From Chromera velia (taxonomy: Eukaryota > Sar > Chromeraceae): a stretch of DNA of 51,211 nucleotides. Position numbers and translations under genes: made by a program. The notes beneath the pieces were generated by a model. The model was not told where the DNA came from. It saw only the letters and a program-made list of their open reading frames with translations, and searched no databases. The stretch spans positions 1-51,211 of the forward strand of contig JAHBMJ010000301.1 in NCBI GenBank assembly GCA_018398765.1. The letters run 5' to 3'. Below, piece after piece: positions 34,031-46,127 of this stretch (positions are counted from its first letter, which is position 1; each line of letters opens with the position of its first letter).

Positions 34031-37000
34031 GTAATATGAACCGCTGTTTGAACGACATGCGCGAGCCTCTTAAACCGTATAGTAAGGATGACTCGGATAT
34101 TAAGCATCTGTACTGCGAAGAAACGGCCCGGCCTTGACGGTGGCCGACGCCACACCCACAGCAAGACAGCCATGCACGCATGCACCTTAGAATGCACCCT
34201 GCACTTCAACATCCATCAATCGCCAAGACGCTGGCCTCTTCAATGAGACTTGCGTCTTAGACCTGTCTTTTGCATTCTATGTATCGATTTGACTCAGAAT
34301 TGCCACTTGTGATTCCTCGAGCCCTTCTGACATCATCTCATGCATGCATGCATCATGATCATCGCACTCGATCGAATACCGTTAAGAGTCTGTGGCGGAC
34401 ACAAAACATCCACACACAACGATTCTTGCTTTCTTTCCAACGTGTATACTTTTTAATCCTTGCTCCACTTTTTGCTTTGCAGCTGCCGCAAGAGCACAAT
34501 GAGGGACAACAAAGAAAGAACAAACACAATTAAAGATGATGCGAAACCTCTTTACCGGTGCCTCTTTACCGGTGCAGCATCATTGTCTCCACCTCTTATC
34601 ATTAAGACTTGCAGACAGACACACACACAGACTGCAGTTAGGAAAGAAGAGTGACAAACACAGGCACTCTCGGTTTCACGCACTCAATCAACACAAAACG
34701 CGCATGCATGACGATGCATGGCAGACGTGGAAGGAAAAATGCACATGGGATCACCGGGAATTCAGGAATTAATGGGACAATGAAATGAAGAGAGAAAAAA
34801 TCCAGAGGCAGGCAAGGGTTACGCTGTTTCCAAGGACATTCCAATCAGTTACCCCATTGAATAATACCCTCTGAGACTCCTCTTCCTCTCCTTTCCCGCC
34901 CTCTTTCTCTTCTCCCCGCTCCCTTCTCTCTCCCCCCCCCCAAGCCTGGGTTGACTCGATCAACTGCGCGTCCATCGAAGCAACGAAATGCGCAAAGAGA
35001 ACGATGACCGCAGGCCCACAAGGGAGTCGATCAAACACATAAACACAGGCAGACAGCGGTGGCTGTCAAGTGGCTTTTCCTCCTCCCTCACTCTTTCTTT
35101 CTGATCAGTTGCTAACCACCTCACTCCCCACCAATTTCTGTACATAGAATTGAGAGAAGTGGAATAGTGACACACATTATGATCGAACTGACAGCAGATC
35201 GGAAGAATGAAAGAAAAAACACAAGCACGCCTTGGTCCTCCCCCTCCTTCCTAGACGGAAAGAAAGGAGGTGCTAGCGGGAGGAGACTCTGCGCTGCAAG
35301 ATAATATTTTTTCTTTTTGACCCCTCCGTCTCCCTCTGATGTTCGTTAGTTCGTCTTTTTTCTCCTGAATTTTCTTTCTGCATGTGATGACAATTTTCGA
35401 CGTGACTGTGACCCATCTCCTCTTTCAGAATACATGGGTGCAAATAAATAAGGCTTCGTCGTCTATGCCCGGACTTGTTTTTCATTCAGCCTGTTCCCTC
35501 CCTCCCTCCCATCTGAATCAATTTCCTTCCTGCTTTCTTACTTGAATCTTCCTTCACGTTTGTTCTTCCACCAACGCCTCCTCGATTCCCTTGACCCAAC
35601 TTTTATTTTCGGGTTCACTCACTCACTCATTGACTCACTGGATTGATTAAATCGCTTTCTTTTCGTGGGCGCTCATGCATGGTCGTGATTCATCAACAAG
35701 TGGCGCGCACAAAGAAACGGACAAGTTCATGGATGGATGAAAGATCATGTCCATACAGTCAACGTGTTGGTGCTTGTATGCAGTTGTTTCTTTCCTTGCT
35801 TCAAATTCGATTCGGTCAATAGAGAAAGGGAGAGACGGGGGAAAGAATCGGAAGGAGCAGTCAGAAACATGGATGAATGAATGCATGCATCTGCCCTAAC
35901 ATTCAAGTACCATCTGTTGATCTCATTCATTTCAAGTCCATCCTCCTCCTTTCTTTCGTTTTTTCCTTCTATCGCTCCTGCATGTTTTCGGCTTCTTCTC
36001 ATCAAATAAGTCAGTCAGTCAGTCTGTCGTGTATCTTCTGTCTCCTCAATTTGCGTTGGAGTTCCTATCTTTGTCTTCTCTGGCTAACGTCTTAGTTGTG
36101 CTCTTATCAGCTCTGCATGATCACTGAGACGAACAGGAAAGGAAAAGCGCTGACACAGGCTGACTCAGTGACTGTCCCAACTGACTTCCCCTGGGCAGGC
36201 AGCAAAACAAAGCAGCTTTCTTTAGCATGAAGACGAACGAACGATGTGGCATGCATCGAAAAATGAAATGGAACGAACGAACGAACGAAAACGGAAAGGA
36301 ACGAAACCGCCCGCCCAGCCACCATCACTCGAGGAGATGAGCGCCCCCCATCTCACAGGGACTTTAGGGCACTGGACTGATCGTTCTTTCTGTTGCGGTT
36401 CCAACAAACAATCCAAAAATAGGAGTAAAGATGTTCCTGCTTCGTGTGTACTCCGGGAAAACGTACAAACAATGCGGGAAATCACCCCAGGTACACACAC
36501 ACACACACAATTCCACTTTTGCAAGCACAGAGAGAAACGGGCCTGTCTGTTCGCTTCTGCAGCGTCGCTTCTTCCTCCTCTTCTTCTCCTTCTTCCTCGC
36601 TTCTTTCCACCTTTTCTCTGTTCTCTTGCACCGCGTGCTTGATTGACCTCTGGCTCCTCGTCAAGTGAGCCGGGGGAAAATGCTCCCCGTCTTATTCAAT
36701 TGAAATGAAGATGTTGCCAAGTCTGCCTGCTGCAACACGCAACATACAACCCACAAGACCGACAGGGTCGAGAGGTAAGGCGAAATGAATTATTATCGAC
36801 AACAGACACAGACAGACAGACAACGGAAAATAAGGGAGCGGCAATCAAAGAATTGCGTGCGTCAGCTGTGGTAAGACTATCACCCAACAGAGCCTGTTGC
36901 AAGGGACCAGCCAAACTGAAGGAAGGAAGGAAGGAAAGAGTGAGGAGTAAAGAACCGGGCAGAACTACCCAGGCTCCTCCTTCAAGAGAGAAACCGACGG

Positions 37001-40000
37001 TTTTGTCTAGCAACAGGCTCGAAACATTTTTGGGCGCGGACAAAAACATGGAATTTGCACGTCTGCACAATCGAAGTCAGAAAGAAAGAAAGAAAGAAAG
37101 AAAGAAAAAACAGGACAGGCCATGTACAGAAGAGAAGGCAAAGAACAGAAACAGGAAGTGAACAAGATACATCTGCGGATGATGTCTCTACTATCTCATG
37201 CCATCGCAGTCTTGCCTTGTTTCAAGACCTCCTCCCTTTTCTTCCCTACTTCAGCGTGCTCACTCTCTCCTCTTTCCCCTGGTTACCTCCAGAGGTCTGC
37301 AGCCCCAAACAAGCCAGGAACGGAAAAACCGCAGCCAGGCTCCAAGAGCACGGCACCAAAAGCCGATGACACCAAGACGAATTGATTTGATGAAGGAAGG
37401 AAATGATTTTTTTTTTCCTTTTTCGTGAGCCGGAAGAGGAGAAAAGGGGGAAGAGGAGGCCGAGAAAAAAAAAATAAAAACACGGCACCTGTAAAAGAAA
37501 AGACAGAACGAGAGCGTCTTACAAAACCACCGGTACTGCAGTCTTCGCTTTGTTCCAAGTGAGTGTATGAGCAGTTGAAAGAAAGTTAACCACCTGATTC
37601 ATTCCGATACAATTCCCTTCGCGCACCAACTTGAGATGAGCTTCACTTCTTCATTGACGCACGCACGCACGTTTGCTAATGCCAAAATGCAAGGACATAC
37701 ACATACAAAAAAAAAAAACTGTCCATTCATCTCTGGCACACATCCATCCATCCATCCATCCATCCATACGTCATTGTGTGAGGGCCAACTGTCGACCGCT
37801 CTGTTCGTTATCATGCACCCCCTTCTCTTCCTTCTCTCTTTCGATCTCTCCCTCATCGCTCGCTCTCCCCTTTTCTCTCTCTGTCTCTTTCTAACTGTTT
37901 TTTCTTGTTGCTTCTCGAGTGAGAAGCCCCCGCTTCCCTCGCACTGCTTTCTTTCTCTTCATGCTGTCTGTCTTTCTGCTCTGTCTGTTCACATGAGTGA
38001 GTGTGCAGTTAGACCGCAGCTGTGCTATATACAAGGGTTGAAGGGGTGAAAAGGCGCACACGAGGCTAGTCGGAAAACGGCAACACGCACACATGAGTCC
38101 ATGCGCCGACTGTCATTCCGACTTGACACCCCAAACCTCCTTCCTCATTCACGTGGATACATACACGAGAAAAGAAGAGAAGAGAAAAAAAACCATCCCT
38201 CCATCCAACCACGCCCTGTGACTTTTCCCTTCACCCAATGCCCCCATTGGACTGGGCTCAGAAGGGAGGGGGGAAAAAGAAGGAAGAAGGAAGAAGACAG
38301 CTCGTGCAGCAACAGCAGGCAGTTTCGCCTTGTTCTTCTGATTTCCTCGCGACAGCGTAAAATACACACACAACAGAATGGTATGGCAATTCAGTGACCG
38401 AAATATCCAAAGAGAGAGGAGAGAGGGAGAGAGAGAAAATGGGAAAGGAAATAAGACAGTAAGAACAGGAAAGGGAAAACCTAATCGAAACACCTCACCA
38501 AGGAGAAGGACGAAAAGAGAAGTCTGACAGACAACAAGAATTCCCTCCTTACAAAGCGACCCGATTGGCCCCTTGCTCGCTCTTCATCATTGTTCTCCCT
38601 AAACCAAACCAAAAACAAGCTTCACACATCCACCCTTCCTCTCTTCTTTTGATCAGATGACCCTCCATGCCCTTCGTGTCTTCCATCTGTTTTCTAATGT
38701 TGCAAGCGCCCAATCCATGCGCAAGCCATGATGCCTATCCCTCCTGGATTCCAACCAAATAATGGCCATTGTGCCTGTTTCATGCTATTGATACAGCCTC
38801 ATCTTTCTCCTTTCTTTGTACATCCCCTCATTCAGACTCTTGATCGTGCTCATGCTGAATGAACACAAAGAAGTCTGCTTCCAGCTCAATACCCAGTCGC
38901 AGAGGAAAGGGGGGAAGAAGAAAACATATCTTCTATCCCCTCCCACCAACCATAAGACTTTTACTTCCAAGAGCTAGAACAGAAGAACCATTCAATCAAT
39001 GAGCGGTGTCCAAATACATCGTGTCTTGATTTGATGGAGCTCTGGTTTCATTTTTGTTTCTTCTGTTCCACACCCATCCCATCCCATCCCATCCTATCCT
39101 CCTTTTCGTGTCACCTAGTCAAGCATCTTGATCGACCTCGTGATCCCCCCCCCCCCCTTCTCTCTGAGGTAGAACGAGAGAAAGCACGGGTGCCAGCTCC
39201 ATCTCTCCTTCCAGCCATCTGCCAACGACGGAGACCGTTCCCCCTGCCAACAACGGAAAAAAGACAGTTGTTACAGCCAGGAAGGAAGGAAGGATGGAAC
39301 ATTCCGGCCGGATCCTCGAGAAGAAAAGGAGGGTGGGGGGGAGTGAGGTAAACAGCCAACTCGCGCATCACAGACCAAACTGCTGATCAAGCCAGACACA
39401 GACAGCAGGCAAGCCAAGTCAGAGGAAGTGAGAATATCAAGCAGAGATAGAAATGGGATCAAGTGAAGTGCGGACAGGCAGGCAGGCACCTTCGTTCCGT
39501 CCCGCTCACCCCTACTCGAACGAACGACCAGAGAAAACTGATGAAGCGGTCGAAGCAGACGGGGGACACGGGGCCATCACACTACACAATGCATGCACCT
39601 CCTTCATGCGCCAGAGACGAAGACCAACGAGGGCAACTAAAGACTAGAACAAAAATAGACTCAACAAAACCGTTTTGGTTTGGCAGAACGAAAACAGCCG
39701 CAGGAGCACGAAAGATAGAGAGGGAGGGTGGGTTGGGTCTGAACAAGACAAGAGGGGACACCAGAGAAGAGAAAAAAGGAAATAGACAATAAACAGACTC
39801 AAAGTTTTACAAAGCGAAAAGGAGAGAGAGGGAGAAAACCAGCGACAGCAATAAGCCACAGCACCGGACCCTGTCCAGGATGGAGAGAGAGAGGATGCCG
39901 GGGGAAGGAAAGAAAGAAAGGGCAACGGCGCCAACAAAAGAAAGAGGAGGAGGGAGAAGGAGTACGCATGCGCAAATACATGGACACACCAACATACTGA

Positions 40001-41456
40001 CTGATTTGGCTTGAATAGACAGACCAAGAATGATAAGGGGGCACAGAGAAGAAAAGAGCGCATCCACTGACAAAAATGCAAGAAGAAAGAAGAAGAGAGA
40101 ACTCCTCCTGCCTCCCAAGCTGACAGGAGGAGGAATCAATTTTTGCCCCCCCGTTTCCTGTCAACCAACTCGTTCAGTCGGCGCAAGAAACGGGAGGGGA
40201 GAAAGGGGATGAAATTTCTGAGAGAGTACACGGGCAAGGGTCTCCTTCTCCATTGTTACCCCCTGTCGATCTTTCTTCTCTCTTCTCTTTGCGGACTGAC
40301 AAGCATATGCACAGACAGTTCTATTATCTCTATCTGCACCATGAGCCCTTCCTGCGATGTGACCGCGAAGGAAACAGAACGAGAGAAAAGAGGCAAAAAC
40401 TCGAGATTTTTGCGTATCCTTTTCTTTCTTCCTGCCTTCTCCCTTCGATCGATCCTTATTTCTCCAGAATACCTCATCGCTTTCTTTCTTTCTTTTTCAT
40501 ATCTGTCCTTCTACCTCAGCAGCTCCATTGTCTGTGGAAGGGCCTTCCTTCCATTCCCTCCTTTCTTTCCTTTTTTCTCTTCTTCCTTTGCTTCAAGATC
40601 TTGCAAGATACAGACTGCATGAGAGAGAAGTATTCCTTCCAAGAGGAAAATGACAGAGAAAAGTGAGAAAAAACGCCCACTCATTCACACAGACAGTCAC
40701 AGGTCGGCCCATCCAGGCACCAGCACTCGTAATAAGAACAGTAAAGAATGACGGAGGGATACGAAGGAAAGAAAGGAGACCAACGTTCCGGGCCAAATCC
40801 ATTAATGCATGAAGGATCGCATGAATAGACAGACAGACAGACAAACAAAAAGACAGGAAGGAAGGGTGGACCCATAACAGTCCGAATCCAAGTCAACCCA
40901 CATTGGAAGGAAGAAGATGGAAGAAAAAATCGATCGGTACATTGACATAGATACGCTTCCGTTTGCTTGTTTCCACCATACGCCCTCCCTAACATCCCCC
41001 TTTCTTTCTCTCTCTCTCTTGCTGATCGGATAACGCATGTAACAAGTGCGTGAGTCCCCCCTTCCCCACGCATCGCTGCAGTGGCCAATCAATCGGAACT
41101 CCGTTCTTCCACGGCCATCCCTGACCACCGCCCCCAGTGAGCCTCGAAAAAATTCCTCCTTCCTTTTCTTCTGGTTGTTTCGACACAGGTCGTCCAAATG
41201 TCTCCTTACTCACTCACTCACTCACCGTCACACTTCACACACATGCAGAGCACCAAACAGGATAAATGGAACACCAAACAGGCAGACACAGACAGACGAG
41301 GAGACGGGTTGATCTATAAACTCTCTGTTTCATTGTCTCAATCAAGTCCTCAAATGAATGGAGGATAAAATAAACTCGTTCATTTTTTCTTTTTCTTGTG
41401 CCGTGGAGACTTTTCCTCGTTTCTCCCTTCCTCGTGTCGCGATGATCAAACCGATC

Positions 41457-41486
<30 letters not shown>
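34031..41486. other. 7.4 kb without a confident gene
   Basis: I see purine/pyrimidine-biased sequence, many short overlapping open frames, and simple repeats: (CATC)n at about 37744-37768, (GAAA)n at about 37080-37106 and poly-C at about 39147-39156. One weak plus-strand candidate begins with ATG 36244. It has an open stretch to a CCCCAG|GTACAC donor near 36491 and may end in a Lys/Pro/Thr-rich tail with a stop at 37385. Its joins could not be fixed, so it is not listed as a gene. Exons of an unusual or non-coding gene could be missed here. Confidence 0.4.
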
Positions 41487-41489
<3 letters not shown>

Positions 41490-41490
41490 G
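41456..41490. repeat. (AATC)n microsatellite at a stop codon
   Basis: A tetranucleotide run lies just downstream of the minus-strand CCCH gene. It supplies the TGA stop codon itself (41487-41489) as its last unit. Confidence 0.85.
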
Positions 41491-43421
41491 TACGGGGGGG
41501 GCTCCGCCTCTTCCACAGCGACGATTTTCTCTTCGTAGTCGTACGCCGGGGGTGCCTCCTCATCCTCCGGCCCTGCGCGGGGCGGCATTCCTCCCCTCGG
41601 ACCTCCTCCTCGCATGTGCATGGGGGGACCGTACGGGCCATCAGACTCTGCATAGGGCGGCCGGGGTCCTCGCCCGTGCATGCGTCTCTCTCTCTCTCTG
41701 TCGTATTCGAAGTCGCGTCGGGGGTCGTCCCACGGGTGAGGGGGGTACCCGCCTCCTCTCCGACCGTACCTTTCTCTCTCGTACTCCCGCGGAGAGGGGT
41801 AGTCCGGGTACAGGTCGGGGGAACGGGGTCCCACCGGCCAGGGCGGGTAGTCGTCGTAGCCGTCTCCCCCCATACCTCTTCTGCCATCTGGGTGATAGGG
41901 GGGGTACCGCCCAAATCTCTCACCAGGCTCCCACCCATCGGGCCCTGGGCGTCCTCTCACTCTGGCCCTCCACTCTCCCCAGGCCTCACGGTCGTCTTTC
42001 TCTCTCTCCCACCCGGGGGGGGGCAGGCCTCTGCCGTCTCTGCCTCCCCACATCATACCATCAGGGTCGCGGTCGGAGTACGGTCGGCGCATCTGCATGC
42101 AGGTCGGGGAGGGATACAGAGGTCGCTGGTTTCAAGAAGCCATGCAGGGAGCAGTATACAAGGAAAAGATGGGCAATCTAGCCGAACAAGAGAAAAAACA
42201 TTAATTCCGTACAGAGCGTCATTTTACCTTCTCACGGAAAAGCCACATACATTTCTACAACGCCAAAAGCTGGCAGGCAGAGCAAACACCCCGATAGACA
42301 CAGAACAGTCTGGACGAGGAGGCACACAGTTAGTTGACAGAAGACTCACATGCATCATATCGTCGTGTGGGGGCTCTCCAGACCCGGAGGAGCGGGAAGT
42401 TCTCTTCACGAATCGGCCGTCGAAAGCTGAACGGGAAGGGGCCGCAGTGTTGCCCCTGTCCCCAGTGCTGCACGACCCTCCCTTGAAGAACGGCACGGGG
42501 GGCGCGCCGTTCGAGTGGCCCCACGCTGCAATAAATAAAAGAGAACCCACGGGCCACGAGGGAATTAGTGTCGAGCGCAAAGCGAGAGAGACGACCTCGT
42601 ACTCGTCTCCAAAAGAGAATAAGGTCAACGAAGACGATCGAAAAAAACAGAAGCCAGATTCAAAAAACAAAGACACAACGTGTGTGTGTTCTTTCTCGGG
42701 CCCCACAAAGCAACTCACCGGAAGGGCCGCTCATATCAGAGGTTCTTCGGCTGTTTGCCGACGGTTCCACTCTCACTCCGAAAGTGTTCTTATTCTTTGA
42801 CGCCATAGCAACCACGTGTGCAGGTGCAGCTTTCGCCGCGTCATCTGATTCCTTCTCACTCGGGGGCGGCGGGGGCATCGGGGGTCTCTTCTTTCCGGGG
42901 TCCGATGCCGCCGCTCTGGCGGCGTTCAGTTCTTCGAAAGAGTGCGCGTACGTGCACTGGTTTCCTCTCGCACACGCGAAGCCCTGCATACATGCATACG
43001 CGCACATGCTCTATGTCAATCATGCATGTGAAACACGCGAGGGATGACAAAACGCATCCGCACACCTAGACTGAGATGTCGCAGGCTCTACTCATCCAGA
43101 GAAAAGGACAGCGGAATGGAGAGAACCGACGACAGAAGCACACACAAAAACAAACCACACACACCAACGAACGAACGGACGGACCTTCAGGACCGTGCAT
43201 GCATTCTTTTTCATACAGAATTCCTTTTCACGGAAGATGAGAATGAAAACAAACGGATAGACGGACCTTCAGGACCGAGTAGCAGAGAGATGTCTTTTCG
43301 AGCTCTGGACGGACTCTGCACGCACACGCACCGAGAGAGGGAAGGAGATATACCCACTGTGCACTTACATGCACTTCGACCTAGAGACGTTCATGCAAAA
43401 GCACAAACAAAATTTCTTCAT
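41487..43421 (-). CDS. CCCH zinc-finger protein with Arg/Gly/Pro/Tyr-rich tail
   Basis: Exons are 43421-43369, 43315-43267, 42983-42719, 42525-42350 and 42092-41487. All phases join and give 382 residues. The ATG at 43421 (MKKFCLCFCMNVSRSKC) is the nearest start, but an upstream exon is possible. Residues 25-48 form one canonical finger, C-x8-C-x5-C-x3-H (KTSLCYSVLK|GFACARGNQCTYAHS), of the RNA-binding type, interrupted by an intron right after the Lys. The preceding Cys-rich stretch may be a degenerate finger. Then come a Pro/Lys linker (RPPMPPPPPSEK), a Ser/Gly/Pro exon, and a last exon of 201 codons rich in Arg, Gly, Asp, Pro and Tyr, ending EAEPPPY. Such tails often drive RNA binding or condensation (inference). 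It is head-to-head with the CCCH gene at 46015, which has the same KTSLC motif and intron position. A possible extra exon lies at 43185-43223. Confidence 0.7.
43185..43223 (-). other. duplicated micro-exon, possible alternative exon of the CCCH gene
   Basis: A 13-codon phase-0 block (EFCMKKNACTVLK) has acceptor-like and donor-like ends and lies between two coding exons. Its last 11 nt and first donor bases (CGGTCCTGAAGGTCCGTC) are the same 18 bp as the end of the upstream exon 43315-43267. Using it in place of that exon would give a C-x7-C-x5-C-x3-H finger. Including both would insert 13 residues in frame. Confidence 0.45.
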
Positions 43422-44327
43422 TCTTTCACATGCTTGCAGAATGCAGAATGCGGAGCAGAAGGTTGCACTGATCGAGGATATGCACACGAAACGAAGCTGA
43501 TCAGTCAACCGGTCAAACGATAAAAAATGGTAAGTCTCGTGAGCTCGCTTTCTTGGTCGGACAACCAAAAATCAATCGTATCAAAGGACATTTGCTTTTT
43601 GAGGTCATACAAAATGCTTCCGCCCTCCCAACCAAATATCCATCCAGACGGACCTCAAGTCATCAGTTCCATGGGCAAATCGGCATGCCTCTCCCAGAGG
43701 GCCTGCAAGCACAGCATCGAGTCAATTAAAGCAAATAAGTGGCATACAGACAAGACTGCAAGATTCACCCACACAGATTTACTTTTGTTGTTTGTATGTT
43801 GAGGTCGAAGCTTAGACAAGCAAGGAACGTTTCAGAACCTCAGGCATGCACGTCTGTCTCCCACAAAAGGACTGTGAAAGCAAAGAGAGAAGAATGAGAC
43901 CAGACGGGGAGACCAGGATCAACGAACGAATAAAAGGATGAACACGGGCCGGCAGTACCGCGGTGTGAAACTGCAGCAAACGAAAGGAGCAAGACTTACA
44001 GCTTCCAGAGGCGAAGTGTTTACACCTGCAACCACGTACGCACGCACACAGTCACACCCACAATGTCAACTGTATGAAGTCCGAGAGCATCACCAGAGAT
44101 TGGAGAGACACACATGGATGGATGAAGGACCCCAAGAGGAGCGAACACAGACAACGAAAGCAAAGACAGGAGGAAGGCTCAATGACAGATGAAGTCCTGA
44201 AGAATACGCCGACAAGGGGGAGCAGAATCTCTCCCCTGCCGACGTCACGCTCTACACTGGAGAGCTAAACATGTGGAGAAAGTGTCATGTGACTGACAGT
44301 TGTGTCTTGAACAGAGCTGCCCTCCTG

Positions 44328-44651
44328 CACAGATCGATTCATTCAAAAGAAAAGAAAGGAAAGCACAGATCGATTCATTCAAAAGAAAAGAAAGGAAAGC
44401 ACAGATCGATTCATTCAAAAGAAAAGAAAGGAAAGCACAGATCGATTCATTCAAACGAAAAGAAAGGAAAGCACAGATCGATTCATTCAAAAGAAAAGAA
44501 AGGAAAGCACAGATCGATTCATTCAAAAGAAAAGAAAGGAAAGCATAGATCGATTCATTCAAAAGAAAAGAAAGGAAAGCACAGATCGATTCATTCAAAA
44601 GAAAAGAAAGGAAAGCACAGATCGATTCATTCAAAGGAAAAGAAAAGAAAG
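44328..44651. repeat. 36-bp minisatellite, nine copies
   Basis: Nine direct copies of CACAGATCGATTCATTCAAA plus AGAAAAGAAAGGAAAG, with single-base variants in copies 4, 7 and 9. Each is a multiple of three, so one frame on each strand stays open by construction (HRSIHSKEKKGK on plus, LNESICAFLSFL on minus). It lies between the two head-to-head CCCH genes. Confidence 0.95.
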
Positions 44652-45889
44652 CACAGCAATGAAAAAGCAGACGAGTCGTGATCTTCGCAAGACGTTTCGT
44701 TCTTCTCTTCACTCCTGTACGCCAAAACCTTCTGTGTAGGTCTTCCTACAAGCAAGACAGTGCATCGATCGCAAAATGAAGGAGGAGAAGCGACTCCATG
44801 TCGACCCGCAGTCGTTTTACGGACAAAAGCAGTTGATTTACTTTGAGGAGACTGGTTGACTGACCATTCATAGCTCAAATGATCGAGTCCGGCTTCCTCC
44901 ATATTCATGTGTTCGTTTGTAGAGTTTTGGAACAACTTTACACAGCGTATGTTCTGTGTCAACTTATCTCAGACGCACACCCAAGAAATGACCAAAGTGA
45001 GACAGAACCGCAGTTGGCTATCCGTCTCTTCCTTGCTGACGTAAGGAACGAACTCAATCGCGTAGTTCGATCTGTCGCGATGTCAGCAGAGCGCTCTCGG
45101 ATCCTATCGATCGATTTGTAAGGTCTTGGATTGAATACACAAACTGTCCAGTCTTCACGAGTCAGACAGAACAGATAACACAGGACGAAGTTAAGCTGAT
45201 TAGTCACCGAAGACTAACTTGGTACCCGGTACTTCGCTGATCTGTACACTCAGCACCAGGCTAACAGATCGAAACTGACAGATAAGGCCAGAGTATCACT
45301 CAACACTGATTGATGTACGAAGAAAAGATTCACTGAAGGCGTAACCTCCCAAGAAAAGTAGCAGACTTCGAACGAAATCTGTGCATGAAGAGGTTCCCTT
45401 AATTTTTTGCCGACGTGTCGTCTTGTCGACTTCGCCAGCGCCTGGCCCCGCAAAGCGAAAAAGTTTGAAATTGGGCATGTCTTTTGTCTTTCCGGGACAT
45501 TTTTCGGGCCTTCCGGGACCGCGCGCAAACGCGAAGACAAGTCCGCAAAAACGCCTTCCGGGCCCGCGAGAATCGATCTGTCCGACCGACCGCCGGATTT
45601 GATTTGACAGACCTGGATCCTTGTCTTCAAGCTTCCGCTTTCTAAAATTGCAATGGTTCTCACGTACTCTCACTTCATTATCTGTACACACGCAAGTACC
45701 TTGGCGAAGTAACGCTGGATGGTCCTTTCCATCACCGGTTGAAAGGATGGAACTTTGCGAGCGACTCTGTTGAAGTTCGGGAACTCAACTGCAGTCTCCT
45801 CTAACACTCTTACCACTAACACTAGCTCTGTCTATCTGTATCGCATCCGATGAGCATTTTGAGTGTCGACAGTTGACTGGCCGTCGTCC

Positions 45890-46127
45890 TCAGGCGTCAT
45901 CGCTCTGGTCCTTCCAGATCTTCTGCCCCGGCAGGAGTGGGAAAGGGTCCTTTTTTCGACTGAATCCGTAGTACACATACGTGCGTCCAGACTGAGAGTC
46001 AGATAGAAAGACGAATGACGTCCCATATAAAGCAACCTCCGCCTCCTCGCCCCCCTCAGCAGCAAGAACAACAGACTGGTTCACCAGAACTGCAGCCGGA
46101 GCAGCAGCAGTCGTCTGGTGGCGGGAG
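45890..46127 (-). CDS. protein-like antisense open segment, unassigned
   Basis: A minus-strand segment beginning after an acceptor-like CTGCTGCTCCGGCTGCAG reads about 64 codons to a TGA at about 45890. It has balanced composition and motifs such as VALYGTSFVFLSDSQSGRT and PFPLLPGQKIWKDQSDDA. It overlaps the first exon of the plus-strand CCCH gene and no upstream exon was found. It may be a real C-terminal exon of an overlapping gene or a chance frame opposite biased sequence. Confidence 0.25.

Noticed and set aside
34769..35038. Minus-strand frame with FDRLPCGPAVIVLFAHFVASM
   Set aside because: Protein-like over about 35 residues only, then low complexity. No neighbouring exon was found.
36244..37385. 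Possible plus-strand gene
   Set aside because: There is a start and one good donor, and a plausible Lys/Pro-rich end, but the frames do not connect through identifiable exons and no domain is seen.
39031..40660. Overlapping frames on both strands
   Set aside because: Both strands are open by compositional bias (purine-rich against pyrimidine-rich) with no splice-consistent chain or domain.
44328..44651. Possible CRISPR array
   Set aside because: Units are directly adjacent with no spacers, and the sequence is eukaryotic. It is a minisatellite.
44271..44681. Coding ORFs over the 36-bp repeat
   Set aside because: A repeat length divisible by three without a stop in one unit stays open automatically. 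There is no domain and no start or splice support.
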